Both the position numbers and the translations under genes were made by a program. Shown here piece by piece: positions 47,746-56,392 of a stretch of DNA of 64,000 bases (position 1 is the stretch's first letter; the number at the start of each line of letters is the position of its first letter). The notes beneath the pieces are model-generated. The model ran no database searches. It was not told where the DNA came from and worked only from the letters and a program-made list of their open reading frames with translations. The stretch comes from Pelagibacteraceae bacterium AG-464-P07 (GTDB taxonomy: Bacteria > Pseudomonadota > Alphaproteobacteria > Pelagibacterales > Pelagibacteraceae): contig QCSA01000006.1 of assembly GCA_003211695.1 (NCBI GenBank), positions 1-64,000 on the forward strand. The letters are read 5' to 3'.

Positions 47746-48869
47746 AAAAAATATTTATTCTTACAGGCGAACCTTCGGGCGATAGATTAGCTTCAAAGGT
47801 AATTTCTAAGCTTAAAAATTCAAAGCTTGATATAGACTATCTATCTGTAGGTGGAGAACATTTAAAAGCTTTAGGAATTAAATCTCTTTATGATTTAAAA
47901 GAGATTACTTATCTTGGTTTTACGAGAGTGTTACTAAATATATTTAAAATTAAAAAAAAAATTAATCAGACTGTAGATAAAATAATAGAGTTTGATCCTG
48001 ATATTTTATTTAGTGTAGATAGTCCTGATTTTACTCTAAGGGTGGCAGAAAGAGTCAAAAAATTAAGGTCTGAGATCAAAACTATTCATTATGTAGCTCC
48101 CCAGGTCTGGGTTTGGAGAGAAAATAGAGTAAAGAAATTAAAAAAATTTATTGATCATATTTTATTATTATTTCCTTTTGAGAAAAAATATTTTGAAAAA
48201 GAAAACATTAACTGTACTTTTGTTGGACACCCCTTACTTGAAGATAATGAAAAAAATAAAATTGATATCAGTAATATTATTGGTAAAGATAAAAAAATTA
48301 TTTCTATTTTTTCTGGTAGTCGTGCTTCAGAAATCAATGTTTTAATGCCTATTTTACTTAAATTTATAAAAATGATAAAAGAAAAATATAATGACATACA
48401 TTTTATTTTTCATACAACAAGCGAACATAGGACGACACTCAAAAATCAATTATCCCAAGTAGATTTTGAAAACTGTGATGTTATAAGTGATGAAAAAATA
48501 AAATCTTATATTCTTAAAAAATCTTTTTTTGCTGTAGCTAAGTCTGGAACGATTTCTCTAGAAATTTGTAATGCAAATATCCCATCAATAATAATTTATA
48601 AAATAAATTTCATTAATTTTTTTATTGTTAAGATGTTGGTCAAAGTTAAATTTGCAAACATTATTAATATAGCAGCTGGTAATGAAATTATACCCGAGCT
48701 TTTACAAGAAAAATGTAATGCTAAAAATATATTTAATAAAGTTGATGAATTTTTAACTAATCCTGACCTTTCAACAATTCAAATTAATAAGTTTAAAGAA
48801 ATAATTAAAGATTTTAAAAATAATAAATCTTCTGACCTATCAAGTTCTGTTTTAATTAACAGTCTTTAA
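47742..48869 (+). CDS. lpxB: Lipid A disaccharide synthase
   Basis: A GT19 glycosyltransferase joining lipid X to UDP-diacylglucosamine. It starts IFILTGEPSGDRLASKVI, then HYVAPQVWVWRENRVKKLKKFIDHILLLFPFEKKYF, FVGHPLLED, IFSGSRASEI and KSGTISLEICNANIPSIIIYK. It has 375 residues. Its 3' end overlaps the 3' end of the convergent gltX by 18 nt, leaving no space for a separate terminator. Confidence 0.94.
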   Translation: MKKIFILTGEPSGDRLASKVISKLKNSKLDIDYLSVGGEHLKALGIKSLYDLKEITYLGFTRVLLNIFKIKKKINQTVDKIIEFDPDILFSVDSPDFTLRVAERVKKLRSEIKTIHYVAPQVWVWRENRVKKLKKFIDHILLLFPFEKKYFEKENINCTFVGHPLLEDNEKNKIDISNIIGKDKKIISIFSGSRASEINVLMPILLKFIKMIKEKYNDIHFIFHTTSEHRTTLKNQLSQVDFENCDVISDEKIKSYILKKSFFAVAKSGTISLEICNANIPSIIIYKINFINFFIVKMLVKVKFANIINIAAGNEIIPELLQEKCNAKNIFNKVDEFLTNPDLSTIQINKFKEIIKDFKNNKSSDLSSSVLINSL

Positions 48870-50246
48870 TCTTTTTATTGTTTCATTTTTATCAAGAGAA
48901 TGAATGATATCGTAAATCCCGGGTCCAAATTTAGAACCTGTTAAAGCAATTCTTAAGGGTTGTCCTACCCCTTTAAAGTTTGTTTTGTACTTGTCTATTA
49001 ATCCTTTTATTACTTTCTCTAAATTTTCTTTATTTAAATTTGATAGATTTTCAAATTCTTTTAAAAAATCATTTAAAATTTTCTTAGATAAATTGTCTAA
49101 AAGCTTTAAATCTTGTGGTGAAATTTTAATTTGATCGTTAATAATATATTGAGCATTATTGTATATATCACCAAGTGTTTTGGCTTTATTTTTAAGAAAA
49201 TAAAGTGATTTTTTCAAAGTATCATCAAATTTATTATCAATCTTTTTCAGGTATATTTCACAGTAACTTTTAAGGCTTGAAAATAACTTATCTTCGTTAA
49301 TATTTTTAATATATGTTTCATTCATTGATAAAATACGGCTCATATCCAATTTTGATGGTGATTTGCCTACACCCGATAAACCAAAATGTTTTATACTTTC
49401 ATCTAAGGTAAATATTTCTTTATCTTTAAAAGACCAACCAAGTCTTAATAAATAATTTCTTAGAGCATCTGATAAAATTCCAATTTTTATATAATCATCT
49501 ATTGTGGAATCGTTGTCTCTTTTTGATAATTTTTTTCCTTCATTACTATGAATTAGAGGTATATGAGCAAAATTTGGAACCTTCCATTTCATAGCATTAT
49601 AAATTTGTTTTTGTTTGATAGTGTTAATTTTGTGATCATCTCCTCTAATAACATGAGTAATATTCATTAAATGATCGTCTACGGTAGCAGATAATTGATA
49701 AGTAGGAGAACTGTCCTGTCTAAGAATTACAAAATCCTCAATTGTTGAATTTGAGATATTTATTTCACCTTGAACCAAATCTTCAATAATAGTATTTCCA
49801 CTCATTTTACTTTTAAATCTTATGACCGGATCTACGTTAGTAGGAATTGATAAGTTTTTTGGTTCCCTCCACTTTCTATTATATATAAAGGGTATTCCTT
49901 TTTTCTTGGCATTATTTTTTTGTTCATTAATTTCTTCTTCTGAACAATAGCATTTATAAGCAAAGCCTTTTTTTAAAAGCTCCTCTGCAACTTTTTTATG
50001 ATCGCTAATTTTTTCAGATTGAATATACTCTTTGTCATCATGTTTAATACCAATCCATTTTAATGATTGAATAATTTGTTTTTTATATTCATCTTTTGAT
50101 CTTTCTTTATCAGTATCTTCAATTCTTAGGTAAAAAGAACCTTTTTGGTTTTTGGAAAATAGCCAATTAAATAGAGCAGTTCTTACTCCACCAATATGCA
50201 AAGGACCTGTAGGTGAAGGAGCAAATCTAGTTGCTACTTTTGGCAT
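48852..50246 (-). CDS. gltX: Glutamyl-tRNA synthetase
   Basis: A class I synthetase that charges tRNA-Glu. The N-terminal RFAPSPTGPLHIGGVRTALFNWLF contains the HIGH-type motif, YLRIEDTDKERS follows, and the KMSKS-type motif is GKKLSKRDND near residue 240. The C-terminal anticodon-binding domain ends with ALTGSKFGPGIYDIIHSL. It has 464 residues. Many alphaproteobacterial clusters have comEC and gltA next to it; both are absent here, with lexA 21 nt upstream and lpxB converging. Confidence 0.95.
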   Translation of the reverse strand: MPKVATRFAPSPTGPLHIGGVRTALFNWLFSKNQKGSFYLRIEDTDKERSKDEYKKQIIQSLKWIGIKHDDKEYIQSEKISDHKKVAEELLKKGFAYKCYCSEEEINEQKNNAKKKGIPFIYNRKWREPKNLSIPTNVDPVIRFKSKMSGNTIIEDLVQGEINISNSTIEDFVILRQDSSPTYQLSATVDDHLMNITHVIRGDDHKINTIKQKQIYNAMKWKVPNFAHIPLIHSNEGKKLSKRDNDSTIDDYIKIGILSDALRNYLLRLGWSFKDKEIFTLDESIKHFGLSGVGKSPSKLDMSRILSMNETYIKNINEDKLFSSLKSYCEIYLKKIDNKFDDTLKKSLYFLKNKAKTLGDIYNNAQYIINDQIKISPQDLKLLDNLSKKILNDFLKEFENLSNLNKENLEKVIKGLIDKYKTNFKGVGQPLRIALTGSKFGPGIYDIIHSLDKNETIKRLKTVN

Positions 50247-50267
50247 TATATATTATTAGACAATTTT

Positions 50268-50948
50268 TTAGAAATTTCTATATAAAGATACTAAAACACC
50301 TTGAACTTTGACTCTATCAGGACCAAATATCTTAGTTTCGTAATTTTTGTTTGCACTTTCAAGGGCCACGGAATTACCTTTTCGTCTTATTCTTTTTAGC
50401 ATTGCTTCATTATCATCGATCAAAGCAACAATAATTTGTCCGTTATCGGCGTGGTTTGTTTTTTTAATTATTACGGTATCTCCTTCATTGATGCCAGCCT
50501 CAATCATTGAGTCACCCTGAATTTTCAAACCAAAAAAATCACCTTTGTTGTGAAATTCTACTGGAAGTGTAATTTTGGAGACTTCGTTTTGAATTGCTTC
50601 AATGGGCGTAGTACCTGCAGCAATATTACCCACAACTGAAATTTCCTCATTATTTAATTTAGAATTGGCATCATCCAAACCACCTTTTATCACACTTGGA
50701 GTAAAGCTGTTATAAATGTCATTCGCGCTAGCAGTTTCTGGCAATTTTAACACCTCTAAAGCTCTAGCTTTATGAGGTAGTCTTTTTATAAATCCTCTTT
50801 CTTCAAGAGCACTGATTAATCTATGTATTCCTGATTTAGATTTTAAATTAAGAGAGTTTTTCATTTCATCGTAGGAAGGAGAAATCCCTGTGCTTCTTAT
50901 TTTTTTATTTATGAAAATTAGTAAATTTCTTTGTTTTTTTGTTAGCAT
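50268..50948 (-). CDS. lexA: LexA SOS repressor
   Basis: The repressor of the DNA-damage response, self-cleaved with RecA. From the ATG at 50948 it has 226 residues and starts MLTKKQRNLLIFINKKI, the normal family opening; a TTG at 50966 is rejected. A winged-helix DNA-binding domain covers about 1-65. The cleavage site Ala111-Gly112 lies in VVGNIAAGTTPIEAIQ, with catalytic Ser147 (GDSMIEAG) and Lys185 (DDNEAMLKRI). An SOS box lies 23 nt upstream, so it is autoregulated. Confidence 0.95.
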   Translation of the reverse strand: MLTKKQRNLLIFINKKIRSTGISPSYDEMKNSLNLKSKSGIHRLISALEERGFIKRLPHKARALEVLKLPETASANDIYNSFTPSVIKGGLDDANSKLNNEEISVVGNIAAGTTPIEAIQNEVSKITLPVEFHNKGDFFGLKIQGDSMIEAGINEGDTVIIKKTNHADNGQIIVALIDDNEAMLKRIRRKGNSVALESANKNYETKIFGPDRVKVQGVLVSLYRNF

Positions 50949-50970
50949 AGAACAAATCCTGTACAAATCT

Positions 50971-50985
50971 GTTCTATAAAAGTTC
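50971..50985 (-). promoter_or_regulatory. SOS box (LexA operator) upstream of lexA
   Basis: GTTC-N7-GTTC on the plus strand (GAAC-N7-GAAC in the direction of lexA) is the direct-repeat operator described for alphaproteobacterial LexA, and here both half-sites are perfect. A degenerate second copy, GAAC-N7-GTAC, lies at 50950-50964, next to the start codon. Position and spacing support LexA autoregulation. Confidence 0.82.
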
Positions 50986-50997
50986 TCTTATAATTAC

Positions 50998-51018
50998 AAC
51001 CAGCTAAAAGCACTGGTT
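50998..51018 (-). terminator. Hairpin between trpC and lexA
   Basis: A perfect 6-bp stem, AACCAG/CTGGTT with a 9-nt loop, lies directly after the trpC stop and before the SOS box. Read along the minus strand it lacks a strong T run (GTAATTAT follows), so termination would be weak. It could still separate the trp transcript from the SOS-controlled lexA transcript. Confidence 0.4.
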
Positions 51019-51822
51019 TTATTGGTTAATTTGCACAATTTTTTTAAGTAAAGACGTTCCCTCAATATTTTCTAATAATGATTCACCGATTAAGAAATTC
51101 ATTATTCCGGTTTTATTTGTAATTTCTTTAACATCTTTTTCTGATTTAAAGCCACTTTCAGAAACTATCGGGCAACTATGAGATGATAAAATTTTATATA
51201 ATTGCAAAGTAGTTTTTATATCAGTTTTCAAATCTTTAAGATTCCTGTTATTAATTCCAATTATTGCTTTTTCAAAATTAAGAGATTCTTCTGCCTCATC
51301 AGGGGTATGCACTTCAACAATTGAAGTGACATTTAATTCGTTTGCGGTTTGATATAAATCCATGGCTAACTTGTTATCAACCCCGGATAGTATGATTAAT
51401 ATTGCATCAGCTCCAAAACTTTTTGCGAGAGGAACTTGATATGGATCTATAAAAAAATCTTTGCATAAAATTGGAATTTTAAACTTATTTTTTACATCAG
51501 CAATATGCTGTAAATCACCCAAAAAAAATTTTTCTTCAGTTAAGATAGATAGGCAGGTAGCCCCATTCAGAAAGAAATTTTTAGCAATTGCTATTGGGTT
51601 GTATTGTTTAATTATTAAACCTGCAGATGGACTTGCTTTTTTAATTTCCGCAATAACTGAAATTTTATTTAATTTATTATTTTCATTTATTTTTTTTATA
51701 AAATTTAAATTATTTTTATTTTCTTTGATTTTTTCAATAATTGATGAAAATGAATATTTATTTTTAAGATTTATTAGAGTATTTTTTTTTTCTTCAATAA
51801 TTTTATCCAATACACTAACCAT
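51019..51822 (-). CDS. trpC: Indole-3-glycerol phosphate synthase
   Basis: A TIM-barrel enzyme of tryptophan synthesis, converting CdRP to indoleglycerol phosphate. It shows VIAEIKKASPSAGLI (phosphate and catalytic Lys), ILCKDFFIDPYQVPLAKSFGADAILII, EVHTPDEAEE, IGINNRNLKDLKTD and VSESGF. The 267 residues are a monofunctional TrpC, not fused to TrpF. It is the last gene of the trpE-G-D-C group; its start overlaps neither neighbour, but only a few bases separate it from trpD. Confidence 0.95.
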   Translation of the reverse strand: MVSVLDKIIEEKKNTLINLKNKYSFSSIIEKIKENKNNLNFIKKINENNKLNKISVIAEIKKASPSAGLIIKQYNPIAIAKNFFLNGATCLSILTEEKFFLGDLQHIADVKNKFKIPILCKDFFIDPYQVPLAKSFGADAILIILSGVDNKLAMDLYQTANELNVTSIVEVHTPDEAEESLNFEKAIIGINNRNLKDLKTDIKTTLQLYKILSSHSCPIVSESGFKSEKDVKEITNKTGIMNFLIGESLLENIEGTSLLKKIVQINQ

Positions 51823-52818
51823 TTAAAATTTTGTAATTTGAATTAAATGTTCATAAACTTTACCAGATAATATTTGATTTCTTGTTAATTTGTAAGCTTC
51901 TCTAAAGTTACTTGCTCTTTCAGAAACAATCAAACCTGCTGCAGCATTAAGTGATACTGCAACTGAAAATTCATTATCAGTTCCTTTAAAAATTTCTTTG
52001 ATTTTTTCAGCATTATATTCAGCTTCTTTACCCAAAATATTTTCAAATTTAGTTAATTTAATATCTAAATCATCTGGATTAATGGAAAATTCTTCAATTG
52101 AATTATTTTTTAATTGAACAATATTTGTTTTTGCAAAAGGAGAGATTTCATCTAAACCATCCTCACTATTAACTATCCAAGCTAATTTAATATTTAAATT
52201 TTGAAGAGCTAACGCAAAAGGATTTAACCATTTTTTATCAAAAACACCTATTACTTGCCTCTCTATTTTGGCCGGACTACTTAAGGGACCGATCAAATTA
52301 AAAATTGTTCTTTTTCCAATTTTTTTTCTAATCGGAGCAACATATTTCATAGCAGAATGATAATTAGGCGCAAACATGAAACCAAAATTAACTTTATCAA
52401 TACTTTCTTCTACTTGATTAGGTTCTAGATTAATCTTTATATTTAGTTTTTCTAGAACATCTCCAGATCCACATTTAGAAGACACAGCTTTATTGCCATG
52501 CTTTGCTACTTTAATTCCTAAGCTGGACAATAAAATTGCAGAGGCAGTAGATATGTTTAGAGTATTTTTACCATCTCCTCCTGTTCCACAGGTATCAATT
52601 GCATTGCCAATAATATTAACTTTTTTTGCTTTATTTCTTAGAACATATACTCCACCAGCTATTTCATCTGATGTTTCGCCCTTTTCTGAAAGCAAAGTTA
52701 AAAATTTATAAATATGTTCTGCATTAACTTGCCCAGTCATTATTTGTTCAAAAGTATCTTTACTTTCATCAAAGTTTAAATTTTGTTTATTAGCTAATTT
52801 TTTTAATATATTTTCCAT
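51823..52818 (-). CDS. trpD: Anthranilate phosphoribosyltransferase
   Basis: This enzyme attaches phosphoribose from PRPP to anthranilate. The PRPP-binding segment DTCGTGGDGKNTLNISTASA is followed by VAKHGNKAVSSKCGSGDVLE and GFMFAPNYHSAMKYVAPIRKKIGKRTIFNLIGPLSSPA. It has 331 residues, the standard length. It lies between trpG (3 nt upstream) and trpC on the minus strand. Confidence 0.96.
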   Translation of the reverse strand: MENILKKLANKQNLNFDESKDTFEQIMTGQVNAEHIYKFLTLLSEKGETSDEIAGGVYVLRNKAKKVNIIGNAIDTCGTGGDGKNTLNISTASAILLSSLGIKVAKHGNKAVSSKCGSGDVLEKLNIKINLEPNQVEESIDKVNFGFMFAPNYHSAMKYVAPIRKKIGKRTIFNLIGPLSSPAKIERQVIGVFDKKWLNPFALALQNLNIKLAWIVNSEDGLDEISPFAKTNIVQLKNNSIEEFSINPDDLDIKLTKFENILGKEAEYNAEKIKEIFKGTDNEFSVAVSLNAAAGLIVSERASNFREAYKLTRNQILSGKVYEHLIQITKF

Positions 52819-52821
52819 TAT

Positions 52822-53394
52822 CTAATTTTTATATTTTAAAAAATTTGACAAAATTTTTAATCCACATAACGTTTTAATACTTTCAGGGTGAAATTGTACT
52901 CCATGTACATTAAAGTTTTTATGCATAATTCCCATAACAACATTATCTTTGGTTTCAGCCGTAATAATAAGGTCTTTACCTAAGTTTTTCTTATCCACGA
53001 TTAAACTATGATATCGTGTTGCTTCAAATTGTTTTTTAATATTTTTAAAAATACCAATTCCTTTATGTCTAATTGTACTTAATTTTCCATGCATTATTTT
53101 TTTTGTATTGATGATTTTGGAACTAAAAACTTGCCCTATGATTTGGTGTCCCAAGCAAACACCCAAGATAGGTATACTGGGAGCAAAATATTTGACTATT
53201 TGAGGGCATAAACCCGATTGATTAGGAGTGCCAGGACCTGGAGATATAATAATTTTTTTATACTTCTTTTTTTCAATTTCCTTTATTGAAATTTTATCAT
53301 TCCGATATATTTCAACAGAACAACCTAGTGAAGAGAAATAGTGATATAGGTTGTAAGTGAAACTATCGTAATTATCTAATAATAAAATTCTCAT
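52822..53394 (-). CDS. trpG: Anthranilate synthase glutamine amidotransferase subunit
   Basis: A class I glutaminase that supplies ammonia to TrpE. It shows LLLDNYDSFTYNLYHYF, IISPGPGTPNQSGLCP, the catalytic Cys in PILGVCLGHQIIGQ, and the His/Glu pair in VQFHPESIKT. It has 190 residues. Such subunits can also serve para-aminobenzoate synthesis, but the trp context favours anthranilate, perhaps serving both. Confidence 0.95.
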   Translation of the reverse strand: MRILLLDNYDSFTYNLYHYFSSLGCSVEIYRNDKISIKEIEKKKYKKIIISPGPGTPNQSGLCPQIVKYFAPSIPILGVCLGHQIIGQVFSSKIINTKKIMHGKLSTIRHKGIGIFKNIKKQFEATRYHSLIVDKKNLGKDLIITAETKDNVVMGIMHKNFNVHGVQFHPESIKTLCGLKILSNFLKYKN

Positions 53395-53400
53395 TTATTT

Positions 53401-54867
53401 TCAATTAAGAGCATTTATTAATGCTTTGGCCTTATTTACTGTCTCCTGGTATTCTTTTTCAGGAATGCTATCTGCAACAATACCAGCGCCAGCTTGAATA
53501 TAGAATTTATTATTTTTAACCAAAGCGGTTCTTAAAGCTATACATGTATCAAAATCATTGTTTGCAGAAAAATAACCAATTCCTCCAGCATAAATTTTTC
53601 TTTTTGACTTTTCTAATTCATCAATTATTTCCATGGCTCTAATTTTAGGAGCTCCCGATACAGTTCCAGCAGGAAAACCAGATAATAAAGTATCAATTTT
53701 AGAGTTTTTTTTATTAAAACTTCCTTTAACATTAGAAACGATATGCATTACATGTGAATATTTTTCTATTTTAAATCTTTCTGTAACTCTTACAGAGTTA
53801 ATTTTGGAAACTTTTCCAACATCGTTTCTGCCTAAATCCAAAAGCATCAAGTGTTCAGCAAGTTCCTTCTTATCTTTTAATAAATCTCTTTTGTAGTATA
53901 AGTCCATTGCCTTATTTTTTCCTCTTGGTCTTGTACCAGCTATTGGTCTTATAGTTACTTCTTCATTTCTCAGTCTAACTAATATTTCTGGACTGCTACC
54001 TATAATTTGGAAATCAGCAAAATTAAAAAAATACATAAATGGTGATGGATTAGTCATTCTTAATTTTTTATAGATTTCCAAAGGATGTTTTGTAAGATTA
54101 GTTTCAAATCTTTGACTAAGAACAACTTGAAATATATCACCTTTTCTAATGTAATTTTTCGCCTTTAAAATTATTTTTTTAAAATATTTTTTGCTTAAAT
54201 TACTTTTTATTTTTTTGATTTTATTTTGTTTAGAATAAATTTTTAAAGAATTTACAATATTATACTTCGTACATTTTTTAAGATTAATTAATTCCTGTTT
54301 TATTTTTTCTAATTTTTTTTGATAATCACTTATTTTTTCATCGTTATAACAGTTAACAATATAAAAGATTTTTTTCTTCACATAATCATGAATAATTAGC
54401 GAAGTAGGTCTTAATATTCTAACGTCAGGCAAGTTTAAATCATCGGCACAATTGTTTGGAATTTTTTCAATATAACGAATTATATCGTATGAAAAAAAAC
54501 CAGCTAATAATGAACAAATTGGGGGTAAATTTTTAGGCGTTTGAAATTTAAATTCTTCGACCATTTGTTTTAAAAAAATATATGGGGATTTATTAATTAT
54601 TTTTTTTGTTTGTTTTTTATAGAGATATACTTTGTTTTTTTTTAATTCCCATATTTTATCAGGATTTTTTCCAAAAATGGTATATCTACCTCTGATTTTT
54701 CCTTTTTCGACAGACTCAAAAACAAAGCTATTGTTATCAATTAAGAAATTTTCAATTAAGTTTTCAATTATCCGCATATTTTTAAGACTTTCTACACGAT
54801 AAATAATTTGATTATTTTTTTTTAAGTGTTGTTTTCTAAAATTTTTTAGATTTGTATTAATTCTCAT
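53401..54867 (-). CDS. trpE: Anthranilate synthase component I
   Basis: The chorismate-using subunit, 488 residues. The C-terminal catalytic domain shows FQVVLSQRFETNL, NPSPFMYFFNFADFQIIGSSPEILVRL, TIRPIAGTRPRGKNK, EHLMLLDLGRNDVGKVS, TLLSGFPAGTVSGAPKIRAMEII and AGAGIVADSIPEKEYQET. The N-terminal allosteric domain is more divergent. It overlaps the upstream PpiD-like gene by 4 nt, so no leader peptide or attenuator is possible directly before it. Confidence 0.95.
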   Translation of the reverse strand: MRINTNLKNFRKQHLKKNNQIIYRVESLKNMRIIENLIENFLIDNNSFVFESVEKGKIRGRYTIFGKNPDKIWELKKNKVYLYKKQTKKIINKSPYIFLKQMVEEFKFQTPKNLPPICSLLAGFFSYDIIRYIEKIPNNCADDLNLPDVRILRPTSLIIHDYVKKKIFYIVNCYNDEKISDYQKKLEKIKQELINLKKCTKYNIVNSLKIYSKQNKIKKIKSNLSKKYFKKIILKAKNYIRKGDIFQVVLSQRFETNLTKHPLEIYKKLRMTNPSPFMYFFNFADFQIIGSSPEILVRLRNEEVTIRPIAGTRPRGKNKAMDLYYKRDLLKDKKELAEHLMLLDLGRNDVGKVSKINSVRVTERFKIEKYSHVMHIVSNVKGSFNKKNSKIDTLLSGFPAGTVSGAPKIRAMEIIDELEKSKRKIYAGGIGYFSANNDFDTCIALRTALVKNNKFYIQAGAGIVADSIPEKEYQETVNKAKALINALN

Positions 54868-56333
54868 CTAAAGTAATTTTTTAATCTTTCTAAAGTTTGG
54901 TAATTTATTTCAACTTTGTATTTTTGATTAATGAAGTGATCAAATGAAGTGTAAATATTATTTTTTAAACCTATTACTGTTTCATGGTAATATTTTTCAT
55001 ATTCATCTGAAGTTTTATCTAAATATGGTTTTTGAATTTCTTTTACCCGAATCAAAAAAATTTTATTTTTTTCAATTTCACCTACTATCGTAAAATTATT
55101 TTCTTGGAGTTTAAATATTTGATTATTAGATTTTGTAGAAAAAAAATTATTGTCACTTATACCATTTATTGAAATATCTTTAATATCTATCTGACTTGTC
55201 TTTGCTAGTTGAACAAAATCCGATTCTGTAAGAGAATTTGTTTTAATTTTTGCAATTAATTTCGTATTATATTCAATAATATCTCTGTTGATTAAACTAC
55301 TTATTATTTTTTCTTTGAATTTTTTAGAAGTAATATTTGGGATAGAATTTTTAATTTCGTCAATAATCAAAAGCGTATATTCATTTCCATATTCTAATAA
55401 ATGAATATTCTTAACTTCTTTGAATTTTAATCCGAAAATTTTATTTACTAGATCTTGGCTTATATTTTCTTGAATAATACCATTTTCATTATTGCCGTCT
55501 TTATTAATTAATTTTATAGTGGTAACATTTAAATTATAATTTTTTACAATTTCTTTATAGTTAGTACCATTTATTATTAAATTTTCTATTTCATCTATTT
55601 TTTCGAAAAAAAGTTCATTAAATTCTTTTGAATCAATAAGTAATAATGGATTGAAAGAAGCAAATCTGATGGAAATAAAATCTTCTTTTAAATTATCTTG
55701 ATTATCATCAATATATTTTTTTATACTTGATTCATCAAAATCTTGTTCTTTTTTATAAAGAGGATTTAAATTTATGGCTTGAACGATAAGCTTTTTATTT
55801 TGATAATCATAAGTATTTTTTACTAAAAAGCTTGGTGGAAAAGTTCCTCCACTGACATAATTAAATAACAATTTATTTGTCTGTTTATTCTTTAGATTAT
55901 TTTCGTAAAAAGCTACATTAAAGTTATTGGTTATTAAAAATTTTTCATATTTGGTTCTTGAAAATTGATTATTTTTATCAAGAAATTTTTCATCTTTTTT
56001 TATTATATCAGATAGAATATTATCCGAGAGAACTATTTCTAAATCTTTTGACTGGAAAGCTAAAGTGGTTTTGCTAATTAAATCAGATAAAAATTGTTCA
56101 ATTATTGAATTGTCAATATTCTCTCTAATAATTTCTGGATTAATATTTAATGAATTAATATGTTCCAAAAAAATTTTTGTGGAAATATTGTAATTATTAA
56201 TTTTTGCGACTGTGTTTTGACTCCCTCCTCTGAATACACTACCCATTCCCCAAAAAACGAATGGAATAATAATAATAACAAGTAATATTTTTGCCCAAAA
56301 AGACTTTGTAAAGTTTCTGATAGAATTAAGCAT
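54864..56333 (-). CDS. PpiD/SurA-like periplasmic folding factor, membrane anchored
   Basis: A 489-residue protein with an N-terminal membrane anchor (FWAKILLVIIIIPFVFWGMGSVF), typical of PpiD-like proteins that precede trpE in Alphaproteobacteria. A SurA_N-type helical domain follows (residues about 35-170, with AKINNYNISTKIFLEHINSL). I could not find clear parvulin (PPIase) motifs in the remaining Asn/Lys/Ile-rich part, and the protein is shorter than typical PpiD. It probably acts as a periplasmic chaperone near the translocon. It is the first gene of the ppiD-trp group. Confidence 0.72.
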   Translation of the reverse strand: MLNSIRNFTKSFWAKILLVIIIIPFVFWGMGSVFRGGSQNTVAKINNYNISTKIFLEHINSLNINPEIIRENIDNSIIEQFLSDLISKTTLAFQSKDLEIVLSDNILSDIIKKDEKFLDKNNQFSRTKYEKFLITNNFNVAFYENNLKNKQTNKLLFNYVSGGTFPPSFLVKNTYDYQNKKLIVQAINLNPLYKKEQDFDESSIKKYIDDNQDNLKEDFISIRFASFNPLLLIDSKEFNELFFEKIDEIENLIINGTNYKEIVKNYNLNVTTIKLINKDGNNENGIIQENISQDLVNKIFGLKFKEVKNIHLLEYGNEYTLLIIDEIKNSIPNITSKKFKEKIISSLINRDIIEYNTKLIAKIKTNSLTESDFVQLAKTSQIDIKDISINGISDNNFFSTKSNNQIFKLQENNFTIVGEIEKNKIFLIRVKEIQKPYLDKTSDEYEKYYHETVIGLKNNIYTSFDHFINQKYKVEINYQTLERLKNYFR

Positions 56334-56351
56334 TATGTATCTTAAAGTTAT

Positions 56352-56378
56352 TTGATTTATAGATTACATACCTATAAA
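56352..56378 (+). promoter_or_regulatory. Possible tpiA promoter in the divergent gap
   Basis: TTGATT (56352-56357) and TATAAA (56373-56378) are 15 nt apart, ending 14 nt before the tpiA ATG, in the 59-nt gap between two divergent operons. A start near 56385 would give a very short 5' leader. The spacing is short and A/T-rich hexamers are common here, so this is tentative. Confidence 0.3.
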
Positions 56379-56392
56379 TTAAAACCAAATTC

